Origin: a virus
IMG/VR virus record: IMGVR_UViG_3300042373_000871
Span: 1 to 64,000 of that record
DNA: 64,000 nt
Reading direction: 5' to 3' (one strand)
The notes beneath the pieces were generated by a model, which was given only the letters and a program-made list of their open reading frames with translations, searched no databases and was not told the DNA's origin. Shown piece after piece: positions 14,649-23,769 of this stretch. A program made the translations under genes and the position numbers. Every line of letters starts with the position of its first letter. Within the stretch, counting starts at the first letter, position 1.

Positions 14649-14864
14649 ATGAGCACACAAATAACTATAAGTAATATTACCGGAGTATCTCCTTTTAAAG
14701 TGTATCTATGTGATAACCCTATTACTTTATCAATATATATAGACACAATTTCAACATTCCCATATAATGTGACAATACCACCTATTTGGAGTTCGTTAAC
14801 ATCTTTTAATATAAAAGTTATTGATAATAATAATTGTGAATCAATTTTAAATCTAACATTATAA
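14649..14864 (+). CDS. Small virion-type protein, paralogue of 18005-18310
   Basis: 71 residues with beta-rich composition. It aligns in outline with the first 75 residues of the protein at 18005-18310: both start with a short ITGxxPF segment (ITGVSPFKVYLCDN versus ITGSNFPYTIYACD), then a central strand and a C-terminal (F/G)IKVI(D/Y)xxxCE. It is first in the plus-strand structural block and ends one base before the next start codon. The shared fold suggests a small adaptor or decoration subunit. A TATTTATT box lies 16 bases upstream. Confidence 0.65.
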   Translation: MSTQITISNITGVSPFKVYLCDNPITLSIYIDTISTFPYNVTIPPIWSSLTSFNIKVIDNNNCESILNLTL

Positions 14865-14865
14865 T

Positions 14866-15771
14866 ATGCCGTGTAGTTCTACATATTGCCTTTCAAACAC
14901 TGGTTACCCAACATTTAACGACCTATACTTTAGTGCAGGGACATGGAATTCTCAACTATATTGGACCGGTCAAACAAATGGATTATCCATTTATTATAAC
15001 ACAGGGTCAACTCAATGGTGTTTATCAACAGTTTTAGACGGGTCTTGTCTTTTATCGGGTCAATCACCTTGTTTCAACCCGTGTCCGGATTTAGATGATG
15101 TTTATTTTTCTATTGGAGCGTGTCCAACACCAACTCCCACACCAACATTAAATTGTGCAAATTTAAATTTCTCAGCAATATTTGATTGTGATTTTGAAAC
15201 AACTCCAACACCAACTGTAACTAGTACAACTACATTAACACCTACACCAACACCTACACCAACTAAATTTTGTAATGTAGTTATAAGTGCAACAATTCAA
15301 AGTGTTACTTCCACTCCAACACCAACACCTACAATGACCCCGACACCATCGGCACAAATTGCTCGTACTTGTACTTTTGAACAAGGGGTAACTTTCAATA
15401 CAATTGATGATAGTATTGTATGTCCTTATAGTTATCAATTCCAAAATTGTTATGACGGTACGATGTATTATACCACAAATCAATTAGTTACACCAGGAAA
15501 TATCCCAATTGAAAATTTTCAAGTTTATCAAGCTAACGTTAATGGGACAGTAATATGTGTTGGATATATTGGGGTTAATAATAACACAATCGGTATTGAT
15601 GATATTACATTACTAATTGGTCCTTATGGAAGTCAAATAGGTGCGGATTGTATTTTATGTTCAGAATCAATTATACCTACACCAACTCCAACTCCTACAC
15701 CAACATCTTCAGGAATTCCATCTCCGTGTATTGATTGTGGATTAGAGGGTTACTTATATAATAAAACTTAA
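14866..15771 (+). CDS. Cys-rich appendage protein with Pro-Thr linkers
   Basis: 301 residues. A Cys-rich N-terminal domain (about 1-85, MPCSSTYCLSNTGYPTFND...) is followed by three Pro-Thr runs (TPTPTPT type, about 87-95, 114-134, 149-163) that flank a short Cys-containing segment. A C-terminal globular part (about 165-270) follows, and a last PT run precedes a short Cys tail. Such threonine/proline linkers are flexible and similar to mucin linkers. No signal peptide or membrane segment. Context: an operon of appendage genes. It is likely part of a receptor-binding complex or a decoration protein; no family recognised. Confidence 0.65.
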   Translation: MPCSSTYCLSNTGYPTFNDLYFSAGTWNSQLYWTGQTNGLSIYYNTGSTQWCLSTVLDGSCLLSGQSPCFNPCPDLDDVYFSIGACPTPTPTPTLNCANLNFSAIFDCDFETTPTPTVTSTTTLTPTPTPTPTKFCNVVISATIQSVTSTPTPTPTMTPTPSAQIARTCTFEQGVTFNTIDDSIVCPYSYQFQNCYDGTMYYTTNQLVTPGNIPIENFQVYQANVNGTVICVGYIGVNNNTIGIDDITLLIGPYGSQIGADCILCSESIIPTPTPTPTPTSSGIPSPCIDCGLEGYLYNKT

Positions 15772-15781
15772 AAATTAAAAT

Positions 15782-18001
15782 ATGCCGTTTTCAGCTTCAA
15801 CTTGTTTAACCGATTTAGGAACTACCCTTTTAGGTGGAACATTTAACATATATTCAAACGTTGATAATTATACATCACCTTTTCAAACTAACGTAAGTTA
15901 TGATAGTTTATTTGGTCCGTTATGTCCGTATGTTATGGGTAATGTACCCGATTTAACTACCACAATTAGAATAATAGACATATTATCAAAATGTTGTGCA
16001 ACACTTGATTTATTATCTAACGATTTATGTACAACTTGTGAGTTATCCTTTGATTCATATCAAACTAATACTATTGGTTTAATTGTCGCAGGAGAATTAA
16101 CCGGTAGTTGTGAAAATGACATTACAGATTATAGAATAATTTGGTACGGACCAAATTCTTCAACAAATATTGCCTTCACATCAGGTTTTGGTCAAGATAT
16201 AAATTTTTTACCAAGAGATTTTACACATCCATTAGTAGGTATTAATTCTCCAATGCAGCCAGCAGGAACTTATATACCTGTAATTGATAAAGTTAAACTA
16301 AATGGACTTAATTATTCTCAAACAGGTGGAACTGGTTATATTCAAGCCGAGTTAGAATGTTTTAACGCAACAACAGTTAATGTTCAACCTTTTACTTGTG
16401 ACAATGGAACAGTACCGTTACCGAACAATTATACTCATAGGGTTAATTTTGCTGGAGCAGCCGCAGGTGTAACTCCATTAACTTTACAATCAACATTTGA
16501 ATTAGATTTAACAACCGATTATTTTTCTTGGAAATTTCGAGGGTTTAATATACCGGACTCACTTAAAATTACGTTTTATGGTTCAGCATATACAGACCCA
16601 ATTATTTTAGAGTATTGGGTAGTTGGAGGTGACCTTGGAACTTCATTTATTAATTTATTAACTTTTCCAAAATCAGCCGATACTTCAAATTATTTTTCAA
16701 AAGTAACATCATTAACATCATTAACAAGAAGTCCCGGAGATTATTTAATTTTAGAAGTAATTCCAAATCAAATTAACCCACAAACGGAATGGGATTTTTA
16801 TTTTACTTGTATGGACACCTTTGACTGTGATTTATGTTTATACGATTATTTAAATACACCATATAAAATACAATCATCATCTATTACTGGTTTTACAGGT
16901 TCTTGTTCATCAATTATAGTTAATCTTAATTTATCAGGTTGTACCTCAAGTGCTATAACTGATAACGATATTTACAAATATCAAGTAACAACTATAACAG
17001 CTATCAATACGACACAGTTCTCTGAGGTAAGCACCAATAATAGTACAGGACTACTTAATAGGAACTTCCCTAACACATTAGATTGGGACTCTACAACCTG
17101 TTCTGCAAATTATAACTTTACTACAACACCAACTTGTTCACCCCCTAACACAAATACAATTAAATTTAAAAAAGAAAACACTGGTCCATCAGGACAAGGA
17201 GTAATTAAAATGGAATTTAGTAGTTTAAGTGATTTAATACATTATAAATCATCTTATGATTTGTTGTCACCTTATTATGGAACACCATCAAATCCTGCCG
17301 ACCCAAATTATTATAGATATTTTGAGTTATATATACCAAAACAACCCCAATCTAATCCTTGTGGAGATGGAACAACTGTTGTAAAATATGATATACATTA
17401 TTCTAGTATAGTAACAACCGGAGATACAGGAGGGGTTTATACTTTAAACATCACAATGCCAACAATATCTGACGGTTTACCACCGTTTGACCCTTGTGAT
17501 ATTAGTTGTCAAACCATCATTAACGATATAATTAGAAATGTTAATGTTAGTTCAACCGGAGTAACAAATATTGAAGATTTCACAACCAATACTGGTTCTA
17601 AATATGTTAGACCTTTTGGGGCATCTTTATATTTTGTAGAAAATCCACCAACCGTTGTTAGTGCATCAACTCTCCATGGGTTTTATTGGCTAAATAATTA
17701 TCTTAACTCAACAGTACCTTTTTCAGGTAGTAGTTCACCTTATACACAAATACCTTCGTTATCCGCATTAACTTGTAATAATTTTACATCAATCGGAACA
17801 TCGAGCGGTGGAGGTATTCAACAATTTGTTTCCGTCTATCATTATAGAGTTGAATTAACAGACCCAAATAATGTTAAATCTTTTAGAATTTTAGCATCAC
17901 CTATTGTTAATGGTGTTTCTAATAGTGTATTTAGTGATGTCGTTGCAACAGTAATAAATGGTGTTCTTCAATTACCAACAAACCCATTATATACTTTTTA
18001 A
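15782..18001 (+). CDS. Large beta-rich appendage protein, function unknown
   Basis: 739 residues, beta-strand-rich with many Thr/Ser/Asn/Gly and about 30 cysteines, often in CxxC or CC pairs (SKCCATLD, CTTCELSF, DCDLCLYDY). There are no coiled coils and no Pro-Thr linker. The same Cys/Thr-rich composition is seen in its neighbours, which suggests a common origin of these surface proteins. It lies 10 bases after the preceding gene and 3 before the next. It likely belongs to the distal tail or receptor-binding apparatus, but I do not recognise a domain. Confidence 0.6.
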   Translation: MPFSASTCLTDLGTTLLGGTFNIYSNVDNYTSPFQTNVSYDSLFGPLCPYVMGNVPDLTTTIRIIDILSKCCATLDLLSNDLCTTCELSFDSYQTNTIGLIVAGELTGSCENDITDYRIIWYGPNSSTNIAFTSGFGQDINFLPRDFTHPLVGINSPMQPAGTYIPVIDKVKLNGLNYSQTGGTGYIQAELECFNATTVNVQPFTCDNGTVPLPNNYTHRVNFAGAAAGVTPLTLQSTFELDLTTDYFSWKFRGFNIPDSLKITFYGSAYTDPIILEYWVVGGDLGTSFINLLTFPKSADTSNYFSKVTSLTSLTRSPGDYLILEVIPNQINPQTEWDFYFTCMDTFDCDLCLYDYLNTPYKIQSSSITGFTGSCSSIIVNLNLSGCTSSAITDNDIYKYQVTTITAINTTQFSEVSTNNSTGLLNRNFPNTLDWDSTTCSANYNFTTTPTCSPPNTNTIKFKKENTGPSGQGVIKMEFSSLSDLIHYKSSYDLLSPYYGTPSNPADPNYYRYFELYIPKQPQSNPCGDGTTVVKYDIHYSSIVTTGDTGGVYTLNITMPTISDGLPPFDPCDISCQTIINDIIRNVNVSSTGVTNIEDFTTNTGSKYVRPFGASLYFVENPPTVVSASTLHGFYWLNNYLNSTVPFSGSSSPYTQIPSLSALTCNNFTSIGTSSGGGIQQFVSVYHYRVELTDPNNVKSFRILASPIVNGVSNSVFSDVVATVINGVLQLPTNPLYTF

Positions 18002-18004
18002 TAT

Positions 18005-18310
18005 ATGACAGCAATTAACATACAAGCAATTACAGGTTCAAACTTCCCGTATACAATTTATGCGTGTGATGTTTATGGTAATCATTGTGCGTTAATTGCA
18101 ACAATAGTTACTTCAGTACCTCCGGATAATATTATTGTGTTACCTTCACAATTTAATAATGTTGCCGCAGTAGGTATTAAAGTCATTTATGGGGATGGTT
18201 GTGAAAGATTTGAAGTGGTATATTGTAACTTATTACCACCAGTTCCAAAACAATTCCAAGATTACGAATATTTTGAATTTATGGACTTTGAGATATTCGA
18301 TTTCCAATAA
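18005..18310 (+). CDS. Small virion-type protein, paralogue of 14649-14864
   Basis: 101 residues. The first about 75 residues match the protein at 14649-14864 in outline. The C-terminal 25 residues are new and strongly acidic-aromatic (DYEYFEFMDFEIFDFQ), which could be a docking peptide for another virion component. It starts 3 bases after the preceding stop. The giant fibre gene follows after 30 bases with its own TATTTATA box. A chaperone or connector role for the fibre is possible. Confidence 0.65.
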   Translation: MTAINIQAITGSNFPYTIYACDVYGNHCALIATIVTSVPPDNIIVLPSQFNNVAAVGIKVIYGDGCERFEVVYCNLLPPVPKQFQDYEYFEFMDFEIFDFQ

Positions 18311-18315
18311 CGAAC

Positions 18316-18323
18316 TATTTATA
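18316..18323 (+). promoter_or_regulatory. TATTTATA box before giant fibre gene
   Basis: Exact TATTTATA on the coding strand in the 30-base gap, ending 17 bases before the fibre ATG. It is one of several copies placed just upstream of structural genes in this window. Confidence 0.4.
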
Positions 18324-18340
18324 ATATAAAACAAAAACCA

Positions 18341-21300
18341 ATGATTTTAACTCAAAGAACATATTCACCATCAGGGTTTACAACAAGTCAAACATTAATT
18401 CACATTGTTGATACTAATAACCCGACTCAAAATCCTGCAGGTTCATCATATAAATCAACAATCGATGAAGCAATTAGTGGTTCACCATTTGTTGTAATTG
18501 TAAGTGGTACAGGTGTTAACTCATCAATTAGAAGAGATGTTAATAATCTTGCATCAGGAGATAATTCCGGTGCTTTAGGTGGATATTCAAACTCAGCAAC
18601 TACAAACTATTCAATGGTTGTTGGTGGACGACAAAATGTAGTTAGTGGAGGAACACATTCGTTTATTGGAGGTGGTCGTTGTAATACGGTATCAAATAAT
18701 GATTCAACTATAAGTGGTGGTTTTTGTAATAGTGTTTCAGGTGGTACATCAACAATTGGTGGTGGTCTTTATAATAGTATTTTTGTGGGTGTTGGTAAAA
18801 ATGTAACACGAAGTTCTACAATTGCTGGAGGTTATTGTAATATTATTTGCAATAATTCAATAGGAAGTACAATTGGTGGTGGTAGTAAGAATACCTTATC
18901 AGATAATTATTCTTTTATTGGTGGGGGACTTTGTAATACCTCATGCGGTGGTTCAACCGTAGGTGGTGGTCAAGAAAATCAAGCATTAGGAGACAATTCA
19001 TTTATTGGTGGTGGTATATTAAACTCATCAACAAATATAACCTCAACAATAGTTGGTGGTCAACAAAATACCGCATCAGGAAACAATTCATTTATTGGTG
19101 GTGGTATTTCAAACTCAGCAACAACAGATTCTTCAGTTGTAGTTGGGGGGTCTAAAAACATAATTAGTGGTGGGACAACATCATTCATTGGTGGGGGTGA
19201 TTATAACAGAATATCAGGAAATACTTCAACAATAATCGGTGGTTGTTGTAATGTTGTTATTGGGCCAAGAAATACAATTGGTGGTGGTGGATATAATTTA
19301 GCATGTGTTATTGGTCCAGGAGCAAATAGTGGTGATGCAACTATTGCCGGTGGTTATTGCAACTATGCCTTAGCGAATAACTCAACTGTTGGTGGTGGAG
19401 CGAATAACAAATCTTATTGTGACAGTTCAACCATTGGTGGTGGAATGCAAAATACTGTTTGTGGAGATAAATCAACAATTACTGGAGGTAGATGTAATAT
19501 TACCTGTAGTCCTTATTCATTCATTGGTGGTGGAAAATCAAATATTGTGTATACAGTATATGGTACGATTGGTGGTGGTTGTTGTAATATCTCATCAGGA
19601 GCTACATCATTTATTGGTGGTGGTCGTCGAAATACCGCATCAGGAAATTGTTCAACAATTGGTGGTGGTTATCTTAACTGTTCAGTAGGTGGTTGTTCAA
19701 CAGTTGGGGGAGGTTGTTTTAATACCTCATGTTGTAATTACTCAACAATTGCCGGTGGTAGATTTAATTTTATTTGTGGAACATCTTCTTCAATAGGTGG
19801 TGGGTTTAACAATCGTATTACTAGTAATACACTGAACCCATCAAATTCAGTAATTGCCGGTGGTATTAGTAATACAATATGTAACGAATTTGGATTTATT
19901 GGTGGTGGTAGAAGTAATATGATATCGGGTACAACAGGCGTTGGTGAAGATGGTGTTATTGGTGGAGGATTAAATAATAAAACATATGGAGTTAGAGCAG
20001 CAATTTTAGGTGGATGTGGAAACTGTTTAGGTCAATGTTCTTATGGTGGTGGTATTGTAAGTGGTAATAATAATAGAGTCGTAGAAGACTTTGGTGTTAT
20101 TGGAGGCGGAAGCGTTAATGTAACATTTGCTAGTCATTCAATGATTGGTGGTGGAGCATTAAACTTTATAGGTAATTCTCAAGTAATATCATCATATTCG
20201 GCAAACACTTGTACAATACAATTGTACGGGAATCAATTATCATCATTTAGTGTAAACGACCTTTTATTAACATATGACAATTTTGGATGTAGTAGAAACG
20301 TAGTTATTACAGGTCAAACATATTCATCACCATATACAAACTTATATGTTACTGGAGCAACTGCCGCAATGGGAGCGTTCCCTTCGTCACAACCACTTTT
20401 ACGAAATTTTACAACAAGTTCAGGTGGATTTTGTCAAGGATTTATTGGGGGAGGTATTGGTAATACCGTATCAGGTGCCACTTCAAGTATTGTTGGTGGT
20501 AGTCAAAATACTATAACAAGTACCCATTCATTTATTGGTGGTGGTAGAGGTAATATATCATCCGGTAATTATTCATCAATATTAGGTGGTTCGTCTAATA
20601 ATACTAGTGGTTGCACATGTGCTATGATTGTTGGTAGTAATATAACTGCAAATAGAAATTGTACAACATTTGTTAACGACATGATTATTGACTCTATGAG
20701 TACTTGTAGTGGTTGTTATGTTGGAGTTAGCACAAATGGACTTTTAGTACCTATTGCCGGTGGTGGAGGTGGTGGTTCATCAGCCGTAATTATAACCGGA
20801 ACAGGTGTTAACTCATCTGTTAGATGTGGTGTTAGTAATCTTGCATCGGGAAATTGTAGTGCAGTATTAGGTGGGTCATCAAACTCGGGAACAACAGATT
20901 TTTCAGTTGTAGTTGGGGGAAATCAAAACATTATTAGTGGAGGAACTCATTCATTTATTGGTGGTGGTTGTGGTAATACTGTTTCTGGTAGTACTTCAAC
21001 AATTGGTGGTGGTTATAAAAACACAGCATCGGGGGCATGTTCATTTATTGGTGGTGGTAGTAGTAATATTGCTTCAGGTCCTCATTCAACAATTGGTGGG
21101 GGTTTTAGTAACGAATCTAATGGTAATTATTCAACAATAGCCGGTGGTAGAAATAATACAGTCTCTTGTAATTATACATTTATTGGGGGAGGTATAAATA
21201 ATAACGCTTTAGACTATTGTACAACAATTGGTGGTGGTGTTGGTAATATAGTATCTGGTACCTCATCAACAATTGGTGGTGGTAATCAAAACACAGTTTC

Positions 21301-23515
21301 AGGTAATTTTTCATTCATTGGTGGTGGAAGTTTAAATGTCGCCACAGGGCAAACTTCAACAATTGCCGGAGGTAGAAATAATACATCAGGAGGAATAGAT
21401 TCAACAATATCCGGTGGTAGAAATAATACCGCGTCAGGAAATTGTTCATTTGTTGGAGGTGGGTGTAAGAACATAGCATCGTCTCAGTATTCAACAGTTG
21501 GTGGTGGACAATCTAACACATCTTCATGTTTTAGGTCAACAATTGCCGGTGGACTAAGTAACACATCTTCAGGAGCTTATTCATTTATTGGCGCTGGATG
21601 TTGTAATATAGCATCAGGTAATACCTCAACAATTGCCGGAGGTTGTAAAAATGTGACATCAGCATTATCATTTGTCGGTGGTGGTACTACTAATTGTGCT
21701 ATCGGTAATTGTTCGTCAATTGTTGGTGGTTCAGGAAATACAGTATCAAGTGTGTTTTCAACAATTGGTGGTGGTAAATCTAATTATATATCTTCATATT
21801 ATACTAAATATTCATCTATAGTTGGGGGACAATCTAATTGTGTTGGATACGGTTATCAGTCATTTATTGGTGGTGGTTGTTGTAACATAGTTTATGGTAC
21901 TAGTTCCGCTATCATAGGAGGCCGTAAAAACACCGCATGTGGTAGTTATTCAATCATATCAAATGGATTTTGTAATTGTGCACGAAGTGGTTCATTTGTT
22001 GGTACAGGTGTCTGTCATCTCTCATGTAAGTCATCATTTGTTGGTGGTGGTTGTAAAAACACCTCTTCCGAATATTTTTCATTTGTAGGTGGAGGTACAG
22101 GAAACACTTCAAGTAATTGTTTTTCATTTGTGGGTGGTGGATATTGTAACACCGCATCAGGATGTACTTCATTTATTGGTGGTGGTAGTTGTAATTTATC
22201 TTCAGGTTGTTGGTCAACTGTTGGTGGTGGTTTTAAAAACACGGCATCATGTTGTTTTTCAACAATAGGTGGTGGTAATGGTAATACGGCATCAGGTTTA
22301 CGTTCTTTTGTAGGTAGTGGTGGTGGTAACATATCATCATCAACTTCAACTGTTGTTGGTGGTGGTAATTGTAATACGGCATCAGGAGTTTATTCATTTA
22401 TTGGTGGTGGTTCAAATAATACATCATCAGGTTCTACTTCAACAATTGCCGGTGGTAGATGTAATACATCAGGTGGAATAGATTCAACAATAGGTGGTGG
22501 TAGATGTAATACGTTATTAGGAGAATATTCATTTATTGGTGGAGGTCGAGAGAATAATTCAGTATGTAGAGATTCTTCTATTGGTGGTGGACGAGGTAAT
22601 TGTGCTAACGGTTATCGTTCAACAATTGCCGGTGGTGGTTTTAACACAACACAAGGTACTAACTCATTTATTGGTGGTGGTAGAAGTAATATCGCCTCAG
22701 GTGTTGATTCAACAATAGGTGGTGGGTTTTGTAACACCGCATCAGGGTGTACCTCAGTTATTGGTGGTGGTATAAGTAATATCGTTTCAGGATTTTTTTC
22801 AACAATAGGTGGTGGATGGGATAATACTGTAAATGGAAATCGTGCAACGATTGCCGGAGGTTTTTGTAATTCAGCAAGTGATAATTATTCAACTGTTGGG
22901 GGTGGTAGAGAAAATACCGCATCGGGGGCAAATTCAACAATTGGTGGTGGTCAACTAAATGTCGCATCTGGAGCATCTTCAACAGTAACGGGAGGTTTTC
23001 TTAATAGAGCGTATGGAGAAAATTCATCTATTATTGGCGGTAATAGAGCTTGTGCTCCTCGTTTTGGACAAAGGTCGTTTGCAAATGGAACTTGGACACC
23101 ATTTACCGGTACAGGTGAGACACAACAAATAGATTTATTAGGTAGAAATACAACAACAGGTGTAACAACTGTTAACATTTTTTTAGATGGTTCATCACAA
23201 AGAATATCAGTTTTAAACGAAACCGCAATGTTTGTTACTATTAATATTGCAGGAATTACTAGTGGTGGTACATCAGCAGCTCACTATATAAGAAAAGTTG
23301 CCATTAAAAATGTAGGTGGAACAACTTCATTAATTGGTGCGAGTCCGGTATCAACCATAGGGACAGATGTTGAAGATAACGCTTTGTATGACGTTACAAT
23401 ATCTGCGGATGATACAAATGATGCTTTAGATATACAAGTAACCGGTGCTGTTGGAGATACTATGAGATGGACAGTCCATATTAGTGGAGTTGAAATAAAA
23501 TATTCTTGGACTTAA
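18341..23515 (+). CDS. Giant YadA-head-like tail fibre
   Basis: 1724 residues, nearly all built from 14-15 residue repeats of the form IGGGxxNxASGxxST, the trimeric beta-roll repeat of YadA-type adhesin heads. The order is: a short N-terminal domain (1-50), a lead module (from about 52), repeats, a non-repeat insert at about 610-697, more repeats, and an exit segment at about 770-807 (NRNCTTFVNDMIIDS, then a Gly linker). The lead module then appears a second time (from about 816) with a second long repeat array, ending in a C-terminal beta domain (about 1577-1724, with FLDGSSQRIS and ADDTNDALDIQVTG). The C-terminal domain resembles the receptor or trimerisation tip of other phage fibres. Many repeats carry Cys at fixed positions. 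It is likely a trimeric fibre of extreme length that binds the host surface. Confidence 0.9.
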   Translation: MILTQRTYSPSGFTTSQTLIHIVDTNNPTQNPAGSSYKSTIDEAISGSPFVVIVSGTGVNSSIRRDVNNLASGDNSGALGGYSNSATTNYSMVVGGRQNVVSGGTHSFIGGGRCNTVSNNDSTISGGFCNSVSGGTSTIGGGLYNSIFVGVGKNVTRSSTIAGGYCNIICNNSIGSTIGGGSKNTLSDNYSFIGGGLCNTSCGGSTVGGGQENQALGDNSFIGGGILNSSTNITSTIVGGQQNTASGNNSFIGGGISNSATTDSSVVVGGSKNIISGGTTSFIGGGDYNRISGNTSTIIGGCCNVVIGPRNTIGGGGYNLACVIGPGANSGDATIAGGYCNYALANNSTVGGGANNKSYCDSSTIGGGMQNTVCGDKSTITGGRCNITCSPYSFIGGGKSNIVYTVYGTIGGGCCNISSGATSFIGGGRRNTASGNCSTIGGGYLNCSVGGCSTVGGGCFNTSCCNYSTIAGGRFNFICGTSSSIGGGFNNRITSNTLNPSNSVIAGGISNTICNEFGFIGGGRSNMISGTTGVGEDGVIGGGLNNKTYGVRAAILGGCGNCLGQCSYGGGIVSGNNNRVVEDFGVIGGGSVNVTFASHSMIGGGALNFIGNSQVISSYSANTCTIQLYGNQLSSFSVNDLLLTYDNFGCSRNVVITGQTYSSPYTNLYVTGATAAMGAFPSSQPLLRNFTTSSGGFCQGFIGGGIGNTVSGATSSIVGGSQNTITSTHSFIGGGRGNISSGNYSSILGGSSNNTSGCTCAMIVGSNITANRNCTTFVNDMIIDSMSTCSGCYVGVSTNGLLVPIAGGGGGGSSAVIITGTGVNSSVRCGVSNLASGNCSAVLGGSSNSGTTDFSVVVGGNQNIISGGTHSFIGGGCGNTVSGSTSTIGGGYKNTASGACSFIGGGSSNIASGPHSTIGGGFSNESNGNYSTIAGGRNNTVSCNYTFIGGGINNNALDYCTTIGGGVGNIVSGTSSTIGGGNQNTVSGNFSFIGGGSLNVATGQTSTIAGGRNNTSGGIDSTISGGRNNTASGNCSFVGGGCKNIASSQYSTVGGGQSNTSSCFRSTIAGGLSNTSSGAYSFIGAGCCNIASGNTSTIAGGCKNVTSALSFVGGGTTNCAIGNCSSIVGGSGNTVSSVFSTIGGGKSNYISSYYTKYSSIVGGQSNCVGYGYQSFIGGGCCNIVYGTSSAIIGGRKNTACGSYSIISNGFCNCARSGSFVGTGVCHLSCKSSFVGGGCKNTSSEYFSFVGGGTGNTSSNCFSFVGGGYCNTASGCTSFIGGGSCNLSSGCWSTVGGGFKNTASCCFSTIGGGNGNTASGLRSFVGSGGGNISSSTSTVVGGGNCNTASGVYSFIGGGSNNTSSGSTSTIAGGRCNTSGGIDSTIGGGRCNTLLGEYSFIGGGRENNSVCRDSSIGGGRGNCANGYRSTIAGGGFNTTQGTNSFIGGGRSNIASGVDSTIGGGFCNTASGCTSVIGGGISNIVSGFFSTIGGGWDNTVNGNRATIAGGFCNSASDNYSTVGGGRENTASGANSTIGGGQLNVASGASSTVTGGFLNRAYGENSSIIGGNRACAPRFGQRSFANGTWTPFTGTGETQQIDLLGRNTTTGVTTVNIFLDGSSQRISVLNETAMFVTINIAGITSGGTSAAHYIRKVAIKNVGGTTSLIGASPVSTIGTDVEDNALYDVTISADDTNDALDIQVTGAVGDTMRWTVHISGVEIKYSWT
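18491..18675 (+). repeat. Lead module copy 1 (direct repeat with 20785-20970)
   Basis: Encodes SGTGVNSSIRRDVNNLASG and on to SGGTHSFIGGG. It matches the segment at 20785-20970 over about 60 codons, about 2.29 kb downstream in the same gene. The two copies differ mainly at third positions and a few residues, indicating an old internal duplication of half the fibre. Confidence 0.85.
18590..23040 (+). repeat. Array of about 42-45 bp coding repeats (IGGGxxNxxSG)
   Basis: Roughly 90 to 100 degenerate units, interrupted by the insert near 20170-20430 and the domain boundary near 20650-20790. At DNA level units read like tcaacaattggtggtggt followed by a variable part. Antisense and off-frame reading of this array produces many spurious open frames. 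Confidence 0.9.
20785..20970 (+). repeat. Lead module copy 2 (direct repeat with 18491-18675)
   Basis: Encodes TGTGVNSSVRCGVSNLASG and on to SGGTHSFIGGG. It restarts the fibre after the Gly-rich linker that ends the first half. Confidence 0.85.
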
Positions 23516-23691
23516 ATATTTTCTTGTTTGGTTTTATTCAAACCCTCATAAATCCTTAAAAGTTTTAAGGATTCGTTGTAGTTTTTTTCTAATCTATCTA
23601 ATTCTTTTTCGTTGACACCTTTTTCACAGGCTTCTTCGTAAATTTTTTTAGATTCAGTTACCAAATTCGATATTGTTCTAATCAGTTTCAT
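23512..23691 (-). CDS. Small antisense-oriented helical protein (59 residues)
   Basis: Frame read on the minus strand from ATG at 23691 to TAA at 23512-23514. The product is a charged helix (MKLIRTISNLVTESKKIYEE, then KGVNEKELDRLEKNYNESLK) ending KTKQENI, with normal codon use. It is the only minus-strand gene in the plus-strand fibre block. Its stop codon shares bases with the fibre stop (TTAA), so the two genes meet tail to tail. A TATTTATA box lies 4 bases before its start. Such a small coiled-coil protein could be a regulator or an assembly factor. No family recognised. Confidence 0.65.
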   Translation of the reverse strand: MKLIRTISNLVTESKKIYEEACEKGVNEKELDRLEKNYNESLKLLRIYEGLNKTKQENI

Positions 23692-23695
23692 ATTA

Positions 23696-23703
23696 TATAA
23701 ATA
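23696..23703 (-). promoter_or_regulatory. TATTTATA box 4 bases before the 59-residue gene
   Basis: Exact TATTTATA on the minus strand, followed by TAAT and the ATG at 23691. The 78-bp gap 23692-23769 separates divergent starts and also contains AT-rich sequence before the glycosyltransferase gene, where I see no clear promoter. Confidence 0.4.
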
Positions 23704-23769
23704 TCATCATCTTTACCATTTATTACATTTGATTGTCATTTATATTTAATTAAAAACGTTTTATATAAT

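Noticed and set aside
14564-14746. Upstream extension of primase by 61 residues
   Set aside because: The extra residues are hydrophobic and non-conserved-looking, the DNA holds a promoter, and the extension would overlap the divergent gene starting at 14649.
18943-22982. Many open frames in other frames and on the minus strand within the fibre gene
   Set aside because: All are shadows of the periodic fibre repeat, with low complexity (Trp/Val/Pro/His runs).
18590-23040. CRISPR array
   Set aside because: The periodic 42-45 bp pattern is coding, in frame, and degenerate; no constant repeat/spacer pattern exists.
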